From Micavibrio sp. (GTDB taxonomy: Bacteria; Pseudomonadota; Alphaproteobacteria; Micavibrionales; Micavibrionaceae), in contig JAPJQV010000006.1 in NCBI GenBank assembly GCA_030824965.1, positions 82,237 to 146,236 on the forward strand: a DNA stretch of 64,000 bases, written 5' to 3'. A model generated the notes under the pieces. It was not told where the DNA came from. It saw only the letters and a program-made list of their open reading frames with translations, and made no database searches. Of the stretch, positions 9,222-18,492 are shown piece by piece; the stretch's first letter is position 1; every line of letters begins with the position of its first letter. Both the position numbers and the translations under genes were made by a program.

Positions 9222-9257
9222 TTTCCCCGCCAAAACTTTAAAAGTCCGGCGGGGAAA
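9222..9257 (+). other. Perfect 10-bp hairpin between rpsB and tsf
   Basis: TTTCCCCGCC (9222-9231) is perfectly complementary to GGCGGGGAAA (9248-9257) with a 16-base loop that can pair partly with itself. No T-run follows, so it is not a standard terminator. It may be an RNase processing site, a 3'-end stabiliser for rpsB mRNA, or a partial transcription barrier setting the rpsB:tsf ratio. Confidence 0.6.
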
Positions 9258-9286
9258 TCTCTTCACTCTCAAAAAAGGAATATAAA

Positions 9287-10213
9287 ATGGCTGATATTAC
9301 AGCAGCGATGGTAAAAGAACTTCGTGAGAAAAGCGGCGCAGGTATGATGGACGCGAAAAACGCTTTGGTTGAAAACCAAGGAAACATGGATGATGCCATG
9401 GACTGGTTGCGCAAAAAAGGTCTTGCGAAAGCGGCAAAGAAATCAGGTCGGGTTGCGGCTGAAGGCCTTGTTGGCGTTGCATCTTCTGCTGACGGAAAAT
9501 CTGCTGCTTTAATCGAAGTAAATTCCGAGACAGATTTCGTCGCGCGTAACGAGATTTTCCAGGGCTTTGTCAAGCAGGCGGCGCAAATCGCTTTAAAAGA
9601 AAAAGATATCGAAGGCGTTGCTGATGCGGCTTATGGTTCAGGCAAAAATACAAAAGATACGCTTACGGATTTAATCGCGCAGATAGGTGAGAACATGAGC
9701 CTGCGCCGTTCAACGAACTTGTCTGTATCTAATGGTGTGGTTGCGACTTATGTTCACAGTGCAGTAGCGCCGAACATGGGTAAAATCGGCGTTATGGTTG
9801 CTTTGGAGTCAGCGGCTTCTCAAGACGTTCTTCAGGCTCTTGGTAAGCAGCTGGCAATGCACATTGCTGCTGCGAAGCCTGAGTCTTTGGATGTTGCCAG
9901 CCTTGATCCAAAAAGCGTCGAGCGCGAAAAGAATATTCATCGTGAAACAGCGAAAGTTTCCGGCAAGCCTGACGATATTATCGAGAAAATGCTCGAAGGT
10001 CGTATGCGCAAATATTACGAAGAGATCGTTTTGCTTGAGCAGACCTTCATCATGGACGGCGAAACAAAGATTGCCGCGCTTCTTGAGAAAGCTGGTAAGG
10101 ATGCAGGTTCGCCGGTGAAGCTGACAGGTTTCGTGTCGTACGTTCTTGGTGAAGGTATTGAAAAAGAGGAAACCGATTTTGCTGCCGAAGTGGCATCGAT
10201 GGCCAGCGCTTAA
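9287..10213 (+). CDS. tsf: Elongation factor Ts
   Basis: A 308-residue guanine nucleotide exchange factor for EF-Tu. The N-terminal UBA-like domain (about 1-50, with KSGAGMMDAKNAL) and the TDFVARN motif (82-88) that inserts into EF-Tu to displace magnesium are intact. Two core subdomains follow. The ATG has AAAAAAGGAA upstream. tsf follows rpsB after a hairpin and ends in a strong terminator, so rpsB-tsf appears to be a two-gene unit, as in most bacteria. Confidence 0.97.
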   Translation: MADITAAMVKELREKSGAGMMDAKNALVENQGNMDDAMDWLRKKGLAKAAKKSGRVAAEGLVGVASSADGKSAALIEVNSETDFVARNEIFQGFVKQAAQIALKEKDIEGVADAAYGSGKNTKDTLTDLIAQIGENMSLRRSTNLSVSNGVVATYVHSAVAPNMGKIGVMVALESAASQDVLQALGKQLAMHIAAAKPESLDVASLDPKSVEREKNIHRETAKVSGKPDDIIEKMLEGRMRKYYEEIVLLEQTFIMDGETKIAALLEKAGKDAGSPVKLTGFVSYVLGEGIEKEETDFAAEVASMASA

Positions 10214-10219
10214 ATTAGA

Positions 10220-10246
10220 AAGCCCCTTTAAACAGGGGCTTTTTTC
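10220..10246 (+). terminator. Intrinsic terminator after tsf
   Basis: AGCCCC (10221-10226), loop TTTAAACA, GGGGCT (10235-10240), then five more T. A flanking A-T pair lengthens the stem to seven. It lies seven bases after the tsf stop codon and closes the rpsB-tsf unit. Confidence 0.9.
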
Positions 10247-10304
10247 TGAAATCTCATGCCCTGCACGGGATTTTATGCCAGTTACATAACTTTAAGAGGT
10301 TTAA

Positions 10305-11054
10305 ATGTCTGCACAAGCTGCCCTCAAATCCGAAACCGCGCCAAAATATAAACGCGTTCTCCTGAAAATTTCAGGTGAAGCTTTGATGGGCACAAAGGAA
10401 TTTGGTCTGGATCCTGATACAGTTGCCAGGATTGCCGGTGATGTCAAAGAAGCTATCGATATGGGGATCCAGGTTTGCGTCGTTGTCGGAGCAGGTAATA
10501 TTTTCCGTGGCGTGTCCGGCGCGTCTTCAGGGATGGATCGTACGACGGCGGATCATATGGGTATGCTTGGGATCGTCATCAATGCCCTTTGCCTGCAGAA
10601 CGCTTTAGAAAAGATTGGTGTAAAGACCCGGGTTCAATCCGCGATCCAGATGGATCAGGTTTGTGAACCTTATATTCGCCGTAAAGCCATGCGTCACCTT
10701 GAAAAAGGACGCGTTGTCATTTTTGCTGCCGGTACGGGCAATCCTTATTTCACGTCGGACACAGGCGCGTCGCTCCGTGCGTCGGAAATGAACTGCGACC
10801 TGATCGCTAAAGGAACGAAGGTCAACGGAATTTACACAGCCGATCCGTTCAAAGATCCTGCCGCTACAAAATATGATCATGTAACCTATATGGATATCCT
10901 AACCAAGGATTTGAAAGTCATGGATGCGACTGCTGTATCTCTGGCACGTGAAAATAAAATCCCGGTTATGGTTTTTTCAATTCGTGAAAAAGGTAATTTT
11001 GCAAAAGTAATGCAGGGCGATGGCGAGTTTACTATCGTCAGTGATAAAGCTTAA
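10305..11054 (+). CDS. pyrH: UMP kinase
   Basis: A 249-residue amino-acid-kinase-fold enzyme that phosphorylates UMP to UDP, feeding RNA and nucleotide-sugar synthesis. YKRVLLKISGEALMG binds phosphate; GAGNIFRG and the TGNPYFTSDTGASLRASE stretch form the UMP site. A short N-terminal extension (to about residue 14) is harmless variation. The start follows TAAGAGG by seven bases. It begins a new cluster (pyrH-frr-uppS-cdsA-dxr-rseP) directly after the tsf terminator. Confidence 0.97.
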   Translation: MSAQAALKSETAPKYKRVLLKISGEALMGTKEFGLDPDTVARIAGDVKEAIDMGIQVCVVVGAGNIFRGVSGASSGMDRTTADHMGMLGIVINALCLQNALEKIGVKTRVQSAIQMDQVCEPYIRRKAMRHLEKGRVVIFAAGTGNPYFTSDTGASLRASEMNCDLIAKGTKVNGIYTADPFKDPAATKYDHVTYMDILTKDLKVMDATAVSLARENKIPVMVFSIREKGNFAKVMQGDGEFTIVSDKA

Positions 11055-11070
11055 TAAATAAGAGGATACA

Positions 11071-11625
11071 ATGTCTTTTAATATCAATGAAATGAAACAG
11101 CGTATGCAATCTACTCAGGAAAACCTTGAGAAAGAGTTTGTCGGATTGCGTACCGGTCGAGCTTCGGCTGCAATGCTTGATCCGGTTACAGTCGATGTTT
11201 ACGGTGCCCGTATGCCGCTGAACCAAGTGGCGACAGTCGGTGTTCCTGAAGCCCGCCTTTTGACAGTACAGGTTTGGGATGCTGGTCAAACCAAAGCCGT
11301 GGAAAAAGCGATACGCGATGCGGGCCTTGGCCTTAATCCACAGGCCGAAGGGACGCTTATCCGTGTTCCTGTTCCTGAATTATCGACAGAGCGCCGTGCA
11401 GAGCTTGTTAAAGTAGCAGGTAAATATGCTGAAGCGGCACGCGTAGCTATTCGCAATATTCGCCGAGACGGAATGGATGCGATTAAAAAGCTCGAAAAAG
11501 ACAAGGCTCTTTCCGAAGACGATGCCAAGCGTCATTCCGAAGAAGTGCAGAAAGCGACAGATTCTTTTATTAAGAAAGTCGATGAGATTTTAGCTCAAAA
11601 AGAAAAAGACGTAATGAAGGTTTAA
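11071..11625 (+). CDS. frr: Ribosome recycling factor
   Basis: A 184-residue protein, the standard length, that with EF-G splits the post-termination ribosome. The conserved ELVGLRTGRAS-like stretch appears as FVGLRTGRASAAML, and RRDGMDAIKKLEKDK marks the long three-helix domain. It follows pyrH by 16 bases containing AAGAGGA, and its stop overlaps the uppS start by one base (TAATG). Confidence 0.97.
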   Translation: MSFNINEMKQRMQSTQENLEKEFVGLRTGRASAAMLDPVTVDVYGARMPLNQVATVGVPEARLLTVQVWDAGQTKAVEKAIRDAGLGLNPQAEGTLIRVPVPELSTERRAELVKVAGKYAEAARVAIRNIRRDGMDAIKKLEKDKALSEDDAKRHSEEVQKATDSFIKKVDEILAQKEKDVMKV

Positions 11626-12365
11626 TGGAAGAAGAAATTATTCCATCACAAACAGCACGTCATGTTGCCATTATCATGGATGGCAACGGACGATGGGCGC
11701 GTGCGCGAAATATGCCACGCACAAAAGGCCATCAAAAGGGTCTGGAATCTGTGCGCCGCTCTATCGAAGCCTCAATTGAGCTGAACATAGAATATTTGAC
11801 TTTGTTTGGCTTTTCTTCCGAAAACTGGAATCGCCCTCAGGATGAAGTTTCTGAATTGATGCGGCTGTTGCGCTTTTATCTTCGTTCTGAAACGGCAGAC
11901 ATGCATAAAAGCGGAATTCGCCTGCGCGTCATTGGCGACCGGTCGCGCTTCGCGCCGGATATTGTCGAGATGATCGAGAATGCCGAGCGCCTTACAGCGG
12001 ATAATACAAAGCTCAATCTGATAATGGCGCTTAATTACGGCGGACGTCAGGATATTTTACAGGCAAGTAAACAAATTGCCGACCATGCATGGCGTCACAA
12101 TCATCAATTGACGATGGAAGAAGTAGAAGCGCTTTTGCCCCAGTTTCTTTATACGGCAGGCATTCCCGACCCTGATCTTATGATCCGCACGAGTGGGGAG
12201 AAACGAATCTCCAACTTCTTAATATGGTCTTGCGCCTATACCGAGTTCGTTTTTACCGATGTCTTGTGGCCGGACTTTCAAAAATCTGATCTGGAAGCGG
12301 CTTTGGTAGAATATGCAGGTCGCGACCGACGCTTTGGTGGCGTAAAAAATTCGGAAAGCAGGTAA
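11625..12365 (+). CDS. uppS: Di-trans,poly-cis-undecaprenyl diphosphate synthase
   Basis: A 246-residue cis-prenyltransferase that makes C55 undecaprenyl diphosphate, the lipid carrier for peptidoglycan and O-antigen. IIMDGNGRWA carries the catalytic Asp19; GHQKG and the late RTSGEKRISNFL and SCAYTEF segments bind the diphosphate substrates. It is translationally coupled on both sides by one-base overlaps (TAATG) with frr and cdsA. The start at 11625 places the catalytic motif at the usual distance. Confidence 0.96.
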   Translation: MEEEIIPSQTARHVAIIMDGNGRWARARNMPRTKGHQKGLESVRRSIEASIELNIEYLTLFGFSSENWNRPQDEVSELMRLLRFYLRSETADMHKSGIRLRVIGDRSRFAPDIVEMIENAERLTADNTKLNLIMALNYGGRQDILQASKQIADHAWRHNHQLTMEEVEALLPQFLYTAGIPDPDLMIRTSGEKRISNFLIWSCAYTEFVFTDVLWPDFQKSDLEAALVEYAGRDRRFGGVKNSESR

Positions 12366-13018
12366 TGTCAAATCTTCAGCTCCGTATTATTTCTGCGCTT
12401 ATTATGCTGCCTTTTGTAATCGGCGCGGTTTTTTTTGGCGGATTGCCATTTCTAATTTTTACTGTTTTTGTTTTTGCATTGGCGGTTTTTGAATGGATCA
12501 GGCTCTCGATTAAAACGCAGAATAAACTGGGATTTCTTCTATTCGGACTTATATATTTGCCGGTTAGCTTTTACCAATTCTATTATTTGCGTACAGGTTT
12601 TACTGACGGATTATATCTCGTTATCTCGATGCTTCTTGTTATATGGTCAGCCGACATTGGCGCATATTTCGTAGGGCGTAAATTCGGAAAGCATAAAATG
12701 GCGCCAACCATGAGTCCGAATAAAAGCTGGGAAGGTTTGGGCGGAGCCATGTTTTCTGCTGGCCTTATGATGGTGATACTGATGAAATTCGTATTCGTTT
12801 CAGAAGCCAGCCCCGAATTTTTTGAGCTTGCAATGATCGGCTTCATCTTGGGCTTTTGCGGTCAAGCCGGAGATTTACTTGAATCTTTCCTAAAGAGAAA
12901 AGCGGGTGAAAAAGATTCGAGTAAATTAATTCCGGGGCATGGCGGTGTGTTAGACCGCGTTGATTCAATTCTGATCGTTTCTCCGATTTTTGTTTTTATC
13001 GCGGCCAATGTCCTGTAA
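12365..13018 (+). CDS. cdsA: Phosphatidate cytidylyltransferase (short form)
   Basis: A 217-residue membrane enzyme making CDP-diacylglycerol from phosphatidate and CTP. The CDP-alcohol signature region is complete at the C-terminus (GQAGDLLESFLKRKAG then LIPGHGGVLDRVDS, about 167-201), with MSPNKSWEG (117-124) upstream. At 217 residues it is about 50 shorter than most CdsA proteins, the missing part being N-terminal helices; the frame has no sign of breakage and the start is fixed by the one-base overlap with uppS. It supplies the phospholipid pathway that also uses pgpA at 51945. Confidence 0.93.
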   Translation: MSNLQLRIISALIMLPFVIGAVFFGGLPFLIFTVFVFALAVFEWIRLSIKTQNKLGFLLFGLIYLPVSFYQFYYLRTGFTDGLYLVISMLLVIWSADIGAYFVGRKFGKHKMAPTMSPNKSWEGLGGAMFSAGLMMVILMKFVFVSEASPEFFELAMIGFILGFCGQAGDLLESFLKRKAGEKDSSKLIPGHGGVLDRVDSILIVSPIFVFIAANVL

Positions 13019-14159
13019 ATCCGTTACAGTTCTCGGATCGACAGGTTCTATCGGAAAAAGCACAGTCGATCTTTTAAAATTTCATTCTGATAAATTTAAA
13101 GTTGAAGCGCTTACAGCTAATAAGAATGCTGAACTTTTAATTGAGCAAGCAATTTTTCTTAAGCCGAAACTGGTTGCAATCGGCAATGAGTCATTATTCG
13201 CACATGTCCAAGCCGCTTTGTCGTCATACCCAACTAAAGTCGTGGCGGGCGAAGAGGGCATATTGGAAGCCGCTTCTATGCCGGTCGATATTTCTATTGC
13301 TGCCATTGTCGGTATGAGCGGCCTTAAATCCGCAATGACAACGCTTGGCAACGCCAAGATATTGGCTATTGCCAATAAGGAACCGCTTGTTGCTGCCGGA
13401 AAACTTTTTCTTGATCTGGCCAGAAATAAAGGCACGAGAGTTCTTCCCTTGGATAGCGAGCATAACGCAATATTTCAGGTTTTTGAAAATTCAAACCGCG
13501 ATGCGATATCGAAGCTTATTTTGACCGCATCGGGCGGACCTTTTCGCACCTGGTCATATAGCGAAATGGAAAAGGCAACTCTTGAACAGGCGCTTAGACA
13601 TCCGAATTGGAGCATGGGATCGAAGATTACGATCGACAGCGCTACACTCATGAACAAAGCGCTCGAGATTATCGAAGCCTCGTATTTATTTGAAATGCCA
13701 TGGAATAAAATTGACGTATTGATCCATCCCCAATCGACTGTGCATTCGATGGTTGAATATTGTGACGGATCGGTCTTGGCTCAACTGGGTGCAGCCGATA
13801 TGCGTACGCCTATAGCCTATGCCTTGGCGTGGCCTGAAAGAATTGACACTTCAGGAGAAAAACTAGACTGGACAAAATTACACAATCTGGAATTCTTCCC
13901 TGCGGATTTTAACAAATTTCCGGCACTTCAGATGGCCTATGATTGTCTCAAAGGTGATTCTTATTTACCCGTCGCCTTTAATGCCGCCAATGAAATTGCT
14001 GTTGAGGCGTTCTTGAATCGTCAGATAGGTTTCAATGACATTTTGCGGATTGTCAGAAAATCTATGGAATCTCAAAAGCTTGTATCTATACATACACTTG
14101 ATGATGTAATAAATGTCGATATGGCTGTGCGTGAACGGACAAAATCATATATAATCTAA
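13008..14159 (+). CDS. dxr: 1-deoxy-D-xylulose 5-phosphate reductoisomerase
   Basis: A 383-residue enzyme converting DXP to MEP, the committed step of the non-mevalonate isoprenoid pathway. The N-terminus VTVLGSTGSIGKST is the NADPH-binding motif. ANKEPLV, LPLDSEHNAIFQ and SGGPF mark the metal and phosphate sites. I take ATG 13008, which overlaps cdsA by 11 bases and gives the conventional N-terminus; a TTG at 12990 would add six poorly conserved residues. Its products feed uppS upstream and are further processed by IspDF encoded at 52498. Confidence 0.96.
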   Translation: MSCKSVTVLGSTGSIGKSTVDLLKFHSDKFKVEALTANKNAELLIEQAIFLKPKLVAIGNESLFAHVQAALSSYPTKVVAGEEGILEAASMPVDISIAAIVGMSGLKSAMTTLGNAKILAIANKEPLVAAGKLFLDLARNKGTRVLPLDSEHNAIFQVFENSNRDAISKLILTASGGPFRTWSYSEMEKATLEQALRHPNWSMGSKITIDSATLMNKALEIIEASYLFEMPWNKIDVLIHPQSTVHSMVEYCDGSVLAQLGAADMRTPIAYALAWPERIDTSGEKLDWTKLHNLEFFPADFNKFPALQMAYDCLKGDSYLPVAFNAANEIAVEAFLNRQIGFNDILRIVRKSMESQKLVSIHTLDDVINVDMAVRERTKSYII

Positions 14160-14182
14160 TATCGCAAATTTAAGGATATTTA

Positions 14183-15547
14183 ATGAACCACATTCTTGAC
14201 TGGGCCCAGATGGCTGCAACCAATATCGGTTTTTTCGGCGTTACTTTCCTGGCTGTTTTGGGCCTGTTAGTTTTCGTTCATGAATGGGGTCACTATATCA
14301 TAGCTCGCGCCTGCGGTGTCAAAGTCGACACTTTTTCTATCGGTTTCGGAAAAGAAATCTGGGGCTTCAACGATAAACATGGCACCAGATGGAAGATTTC
14401 ATTAATTCCTCTTGGAGGCTATGTAAAAATGTTCGGCGATACTGATCCGGCAAGCGCAGGTCATATCGAAGGAAATGAATTAACGGCCGAGCAGCGTTCA
14501 GTAGCTTTTTTTGCCAAACCAGTGGCAAGCCGCGCTGCCATCGTATTTGCGGGGCCAGCTATTAACTTCATTTTCGCCATTATAGTTTTGGCTGTTTTGT
14601 ATACGTCGGTCGGTAAGCCTATTACTCCGCCCCAAGCCATGGGTGTCGAAATAGGAGGAGCGGCGGACAAGGCGGGTTTTCAGCCGCATGACATCGTTAA
14701 AACTATCAATGGCCGCGAAATCGAAAGCTTTGACAATATTAAGCGCGAAGTCATGATTGCGCTTAATACGGAGATGAATTTCGTTGTCGAGCGCGATGGC
14801 AAAGAAGTCGAGCTTAAAGCCACTCCGAAAGTCGTCGAAGAAGAAGACCGTTTTGGTTTTAAACATCAATTGGGCTTTCTCGGCCTGATTGGTCCTGCAA
14901 ACGGGCTTGATGTCAAAGCTATTTCAAAAATCAATGGTCGTGATGCTCCAAAAGATGCCGATCAGACGCGTGAACTTCTTATACAAAATATGGGTAAGGA
15001 CATAGTGCTTGAGATGACGGGTGGAAAGCCGGGATCGAGCATGCGTATCCGTCCGCCAGCTGATTTAAATGATAAAATCGGGGACGAAAAAAGTCCTGAA
15101 TTTAATGCGCTGATCCTGGGCGTTCGTCCCGGGGATGAAATCCGGACCATGAATCCGGTGTCAGCGATTGGCGAAGCGGTTGTAGATACGGGCCAGATCA
15201 TTTCCGATACTCTAAAAGCTCTTGGCCAGATGATAACCGGCACTCGCAGCGCGACCGAACTCGGTGGAATTATCCGAATCGGAGCGATTGCAGGGGATAT
15301 GGCAGAGCGTGGTATGATCGCATTGGCGACTTTTACAGCTCTTCTTTCTATTAACCTGGGGCTTATTAATCTTTTCCCAATCCCGATGCTGGATGGCGGA
15401 CATCTTGTTTTCTATGCCGTAGAAGCCTTAAAAGGCCGTCCTTTATCCGAAAAAGTACAGGAATACGCCTTTAGATTTGGACTGGTGGTGTTGGTGAGCT
15501 TAATGGTTTTCGCTAATTTGAACGATATCGTTCAGCTCATATTCTAA
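14183..15547 (+). CDS. rseP: RIP metalloprotease RseP
   Basis: A 454-residue site-2 protease of the inner membrane. The zinc motif HEWGH (33-37) lies in the first helix and the third ligand in LFPIPMLDGGHL (Asp404), as expected. A periplasmic PDZ region spans about 120-310. It cleaves anti-sigma factors and leftover signal peptides. Its place between dxr and bamA is conserved in proteobacteria, tying it to envelope homeostasis. No separate anti-sigma target is visible here. Confidence 0.96.
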   Translation: MNHILDWAQMAATNIGFFGVTFLAVLGLLVFVHEWGHYIIARACGVKVDTFSIGFGKEIWGFNDKHGTRWKISLIPLGGYVKMFGDTDPASAGHIEGNELTAEQRSVAFFAKPVASRAAIVFAGPAINFIFAIIVLAVLYTSVGKPITPPQAMGVEIGGAADKAGFQPHDIVKTINGREIESFDNIKREVMIALNTEMNFVVERDGKEVELKATPKVVEEEDRFGFKHQLGFLGLIGPANGLDVKAISKINGRDAPKDADQTRELLIQNMGKDIVLEMTGGKPGSSMRIRPPADLNDKIGDEKSPEFNALILGVRPGDEIRTMNPVSAIGEAVVDTGQIISDTLKALGQMITGTRSATELGGIIRIGAIAGDMAERGMIALATFTALLSINLGLINLFPIPMLDGGHLVFYAVEALKGRPLSEKVQEYAFRFGLVVLVSLMVFANLNDIVQLIF

Positions 15548-15570
15548 TTTCATAATATATCTGTCTAGTG

Positions 15571-15602
15571 CCTCGGGCTTGCTAAATAAAGCTTGCTTGA
15601 GG
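15571..15602 (+). other. Imperfect hairpin in the bamA leader region
   Basis: CCTCGGGCTTGC and GCTTGCTTGAGG can form a 12-position stem with two G-U pairs and two U-U mismatches around the loop TAAATAAA. No T-run follows. It overlaps the candidate bamA promoter, so it could be a regulator binding site or simply part of the untranslated region. Confidence 0.4.
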
Positions 15603-15607
15603 ATACT
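15579..15607 (+). promoter_or_regulatory. Weak candidate promoter for bamA-ompH-lpx genes
   Basis: TTGCTA (15579-15584) and GATACT (15602-15607) are 17 bases apart in the 125-base gap between rseP and bamA, the widest break in this cluster. Each hexamer matches about four consensus positions. Transcription would start about 58 bases before bamA. Confidence 0.35.
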
Positions 15608-15672
15608 GGTCGGAGTAATTTTCTCCTGTTTTATCAAGCTTAACAATCATTTATCGAATCAGAGATTTATCC

Positions 15673-17940
15673 ATGCGGCAATATTTCCGTTACCTGTTCA
15701 CAACAGCTGCGATTATTTTTACGACTGTGCCGTGCTCATGGGCAGCTACCGCTAGGGAAATTCGCGTAACTGGTACAGAGCGTATCGAGCCGGGAACGGT
15801 CATGAGTTATCTTGAGTTGAAACAGGGCGACGAAGCTTCTCAGGAAGCTCTTGATAGTGCGCTCAAAGGCTTATTTGCGACAGGACTTTTTGCTGACGTT
15901 ACGTTGTCTGAAAATAATGGCGTTGTTACTGTAAATGTCGCTGAAAATCCTGTCATTAACGTCATCGCATTCGAGGGCAATGATGAAATAAAGGATGAAG
16001 AATTACAGGCCGAGATTCAATTGCGCACTCGTCAAGTTTTTACCAGGACGAAAGTTCAGGAGGATGTTGCGAGGCTCTATGAAATTTATCGCCGCAAAGG
16101 TCAGTACTCGGCTGAGATTGAACCTAAGGTAATCAAGCTGGACCAAAATCGCGTTAATCTGGTTTTTGAAATTTCCGAAGGTCCGGTTACCGATATCAGT
16201 ACAATCCGCTTCGTAGGAAATGAGCGTTTCAGTGACGACGAACTTCGCAGCGAACTTACTTCACAAGAGCATCGCTGGTATAATTTCCTGACAACGGCAG
16301 ATCGTTATGATCCTGACCGCCTTGCTTTTGATCAGGAGAAGCTACGCCAGTTTTATTTAAAAGAAGGCTATGCAGATTTTCGTATCCTGTCTGCCGTTTC
16401 AGAGTTGTCTCAGGATAAACAAAACTTTTACATTACGATGACAGTTGATGAAGGCGAGCGTTATAAAGTCAATGACATTCGTGTTAATTCGCAAATTCGT
16501 AATCTTGATCCCTCATCACTAACGGATCAGGTCAGCTTTAAAGTGACCGATTGGTATAATGCTGAAGAAGTCAAAAACTCTGTCGACCTAATGACAAAGA
16601 AGCTTGGCGATATGCAATACGCATTTGTTACGGTTGTTCCGGATGTAGTCCGCAACCGCGATCAAAAGACCGTGGATATAGTCTTCAATATCAATGAAAG
16701 CCCCCGCGTTTTCGTCGAACGCGTCGACATTAACGGTAACGTTCGTACGCTTGATAAGGTCGTCCGCCGTCAGGTCGAACTTGTTGAAGGTGACCCATTC
16801 AATCGCACAAAGCTGGCCAAGTCCGAACAGGAAATTAAAGATCTTGGCTATTTTGAGAAAGTCGATGTCAAAACTTTACCTGGATCCGCGCCCGATAAAA
16901 CGGTTATCGACGTCAATGTTGCGGAACAATCCACCGGTGAGCTCTCAGTCGGCGCGGGTTTCTCTACTGCTGATGGTCCTTTGGCTGACTTCCGTATTCG
17001 CGAGCGGAACCTTCTTGGTAAGGGACAGGATTTAACCTTGGCTACTACAATTGCCGGAAGAAGAACTGAATTCGATTTATCGTTTACTGAGCCTTATTTT
17101 ATGGACCGCGATATTTCAGCCGGCGTCGATCTATTCCATATCACGCGCGACCAGCAGGATGTTTCGTCTTTCGACCAGAAACGTACTGGTGGTGGGCTGC
17201 GCATGGGATATCCGCTCTCTGAAAACCTTCGCCAGACTTGGCGCTACCGTATCGAGCAAAACGAGATCGATAACGTAGATGAAGACGCATCTAGGTTCAT
17301 CAAAGATCAGGAAGGATCACGCTTCACATCGGCGATTTCTCAACGTTTGGCCTACGATGATTTGGACAGCAAGTTGTTCCCTACAGACGGCTACAGCCTT
17401 TGGTTGGATACTGAATTCGCAGGTCTGGGTGGTGATGCAAAATATGTTTCTGGTAAGACTGGCGCGGCATATTACTACCCTGTATCTAAAGGCTGGGTCT
17501 TCAATCTTTTGGGAGAAGCGGGTGCCATACAAGGTGTAATGGATGAAAAAGTCAGGATTAACGAACGTTACTTCCTAGGCAACAATACGTTCCGTGGCTT
17601 TGAACGCTCAGGTATCGGTCCACGTGACGAGGCAACGGACGATGCGCTTGGTGGTAATTATTTCTATCGCGGCACCGCAGAGCTTACATTCCCACTGGGT
17701 TTCCCTGAAGAAATGGGCATCGCAGGTCACTTGTTCAATGATATTGGATCTTTATGGGACATCGAAGATGGAAATCAGGTCGGGGTTCAGGATGAGGCTT
17801 CTTTGCGCGCTTCTGCCGGTATCGGCGCATCTTGGCGCTCTCCATTCGGTCCGGTTCGTATAGATGTAGCACAGCCATATATCAAAGAAGACTTTGATAA
17901 AAAGGAATTGTTCCGTTTCAGCTTCGGAACAAGATTCTAA
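15673..17940 (+). CDS. bamA: Outer membrane protein assembly factor BamA
   Basis: A 755-residue Omp85 protein that inserts beta-barrel proteins into the outer membrane. A Sec signal peptide ends near SWA (22-24). Five POTRA domains run to about residue 410, followed by a 16-strand barrel; the internal RGF motif (641-643) that locks loop 6 is intact and the C-terminal residue is Phe (FGTRF), as in barrel targeting signals. It is followed after 20 bases by its periplasmic chaperone gene ompH, the usual arrangement. Confidence 0.97.
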   Translation: MRQYFRYLFTTAAIIFTTVPCSWAATAREIRVTGTERIEPGTVMSYLELKQGDEASQEALDSALKGLFATGLFADVTLSENNGVVTVNVAENPVINVIAFEGNDEIKDEELQAEIQLRTRQVFTRTKVQEDVARLYEIYRRKGQYSAEIEPKVIKLDQNRVNLVFEISEGPVTDISTIRFVGNERFSDDELRSELTSQEHRWYNFLTTADRYDPDRLAFDQEKLRQFYLKEGYADFRILSAVSELSQDKQNFYITMTVDEGERYKVNDIRVNSQIRNLDPSSLTDQVSFKVTDWYNAEEVKNSVDLMTKKLGDMQYAFVTVVPDVVRNRDQKTVDIVFNINESPRVFVERVDINGNVRTLDKVVRRQVELVEGDPFNRTKLAKSEQEIKDLGYFEKVDVKTLPGSAPDKTVIDVNVAEQSTGELSVGAGFSTADGPLADFRIRERNLLGKGQDLTLATTIAGRRTEFDLSFTEPYFMDRDISAGVDLFHITRDQQDVSSFDQKRTGGGLRMGYPLSENLRQTWRYRIEQNEIDNVDEDASRFIKDQEGSRFTSAISQRLAYDDLDSKLFPTDGYSLWLDTEFAGLGGDAKYVSGKTGAAYYYPVSKGWVFNLLGEAGAIQGVMDEKVRINERYFLGNNTFRGFERSGIGPRDEATDDALGGNYFYRGTAELTFPLGFPEEMGIAGHLFNDIGSLWDIEDGNQVGVQDEASLRASAGIGASWRSPFGPVRIDVAQPYIKEDFDKKELFRFSFGTRF

Positions 17941-17960
17941 TTTAAACGGAGTAATTTGAC

Positions 17961-18491
17961 ATGAAAAAATTGGCGCTGTTTGCCATTGCTTTTGCAACTT
18001 TGTCGCTAAGCACTATTGGGGCTTATGCCGAAGTTTCAATCGGCATCATCGATACACGAAAAATTGTTGATGAATCTTTAGCAGGAAAAAATCTTGCAAC
18101 TCAATTAAAAGCGCGTCAGGAAAGTCTGCAAAAGGAAGCGAATGCCATGGAGCAGAAGCTCAAGACTGAAGAGCAGGATATCATTTCCAAGCGTAAGGAT
18201 ATGAAGCCTGAAGAGTTTGATATTAAGAAAAAAGCCTTTGAACAGGAATTCATGAAAAGTCGTCAGACCATTCTAACCAGAAGCTCCGATCTCGATACTG
18301 TTCGCAAAAAAGCATTGGCGGAACTTCAAAAGCATCTAGCAAAGGCAGCAGCCGATATTGCGGATGAAAAGAAATTGTCCATGATCGTTGACCGCCAATT
18401 CGTCATTCTTGCGGAAGAAAGTCTGGATATAACGGGCGAGGTCATGAAAAAATTGGATGCTGCTGTAAAAGAGATACCATTGGGTAAATAA
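17961..18491 (+). CDS. ompH: OmpH/Skp family periplasmic chaperone
   Basis: A 176-residue protein with a Sec signal peptide (cleavage after AYA, about residue 23) and a long charged coiled-coil segment (about 45-115) characteristic of the trimeric jellyfish-shaped Skp/OmpH chaperone. It keeps unfolded outer-membrane proteins soluble on the way to BamA, whose gene is directly upstream. The GGAG ribosome site precedes the ATG. It ends one base before lpxD. Confidence 0.92.
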   Translation: MKKLALFAIAFATLSLSTIGAYAEVSIGIIDTRKIVDESLAGKNLATQLKARQESLQKEANAMEQKLKTEEQDIISKRKDMKPEEFDIKKKAFEQEFMKSRQTILTRSSDLDTVRKKALAELQKHLAKAAADIADEKKLSMIVDRQFVILAEESLDITGEVMKKLDAAVKEIPLGK

Positions 18492-18492
18492 T

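Noticed and set aside
12990..13007. TTG start for dxr
   Set aside because: ATG 13008 gives the conventional N-terminus directly before the NADPH motif.
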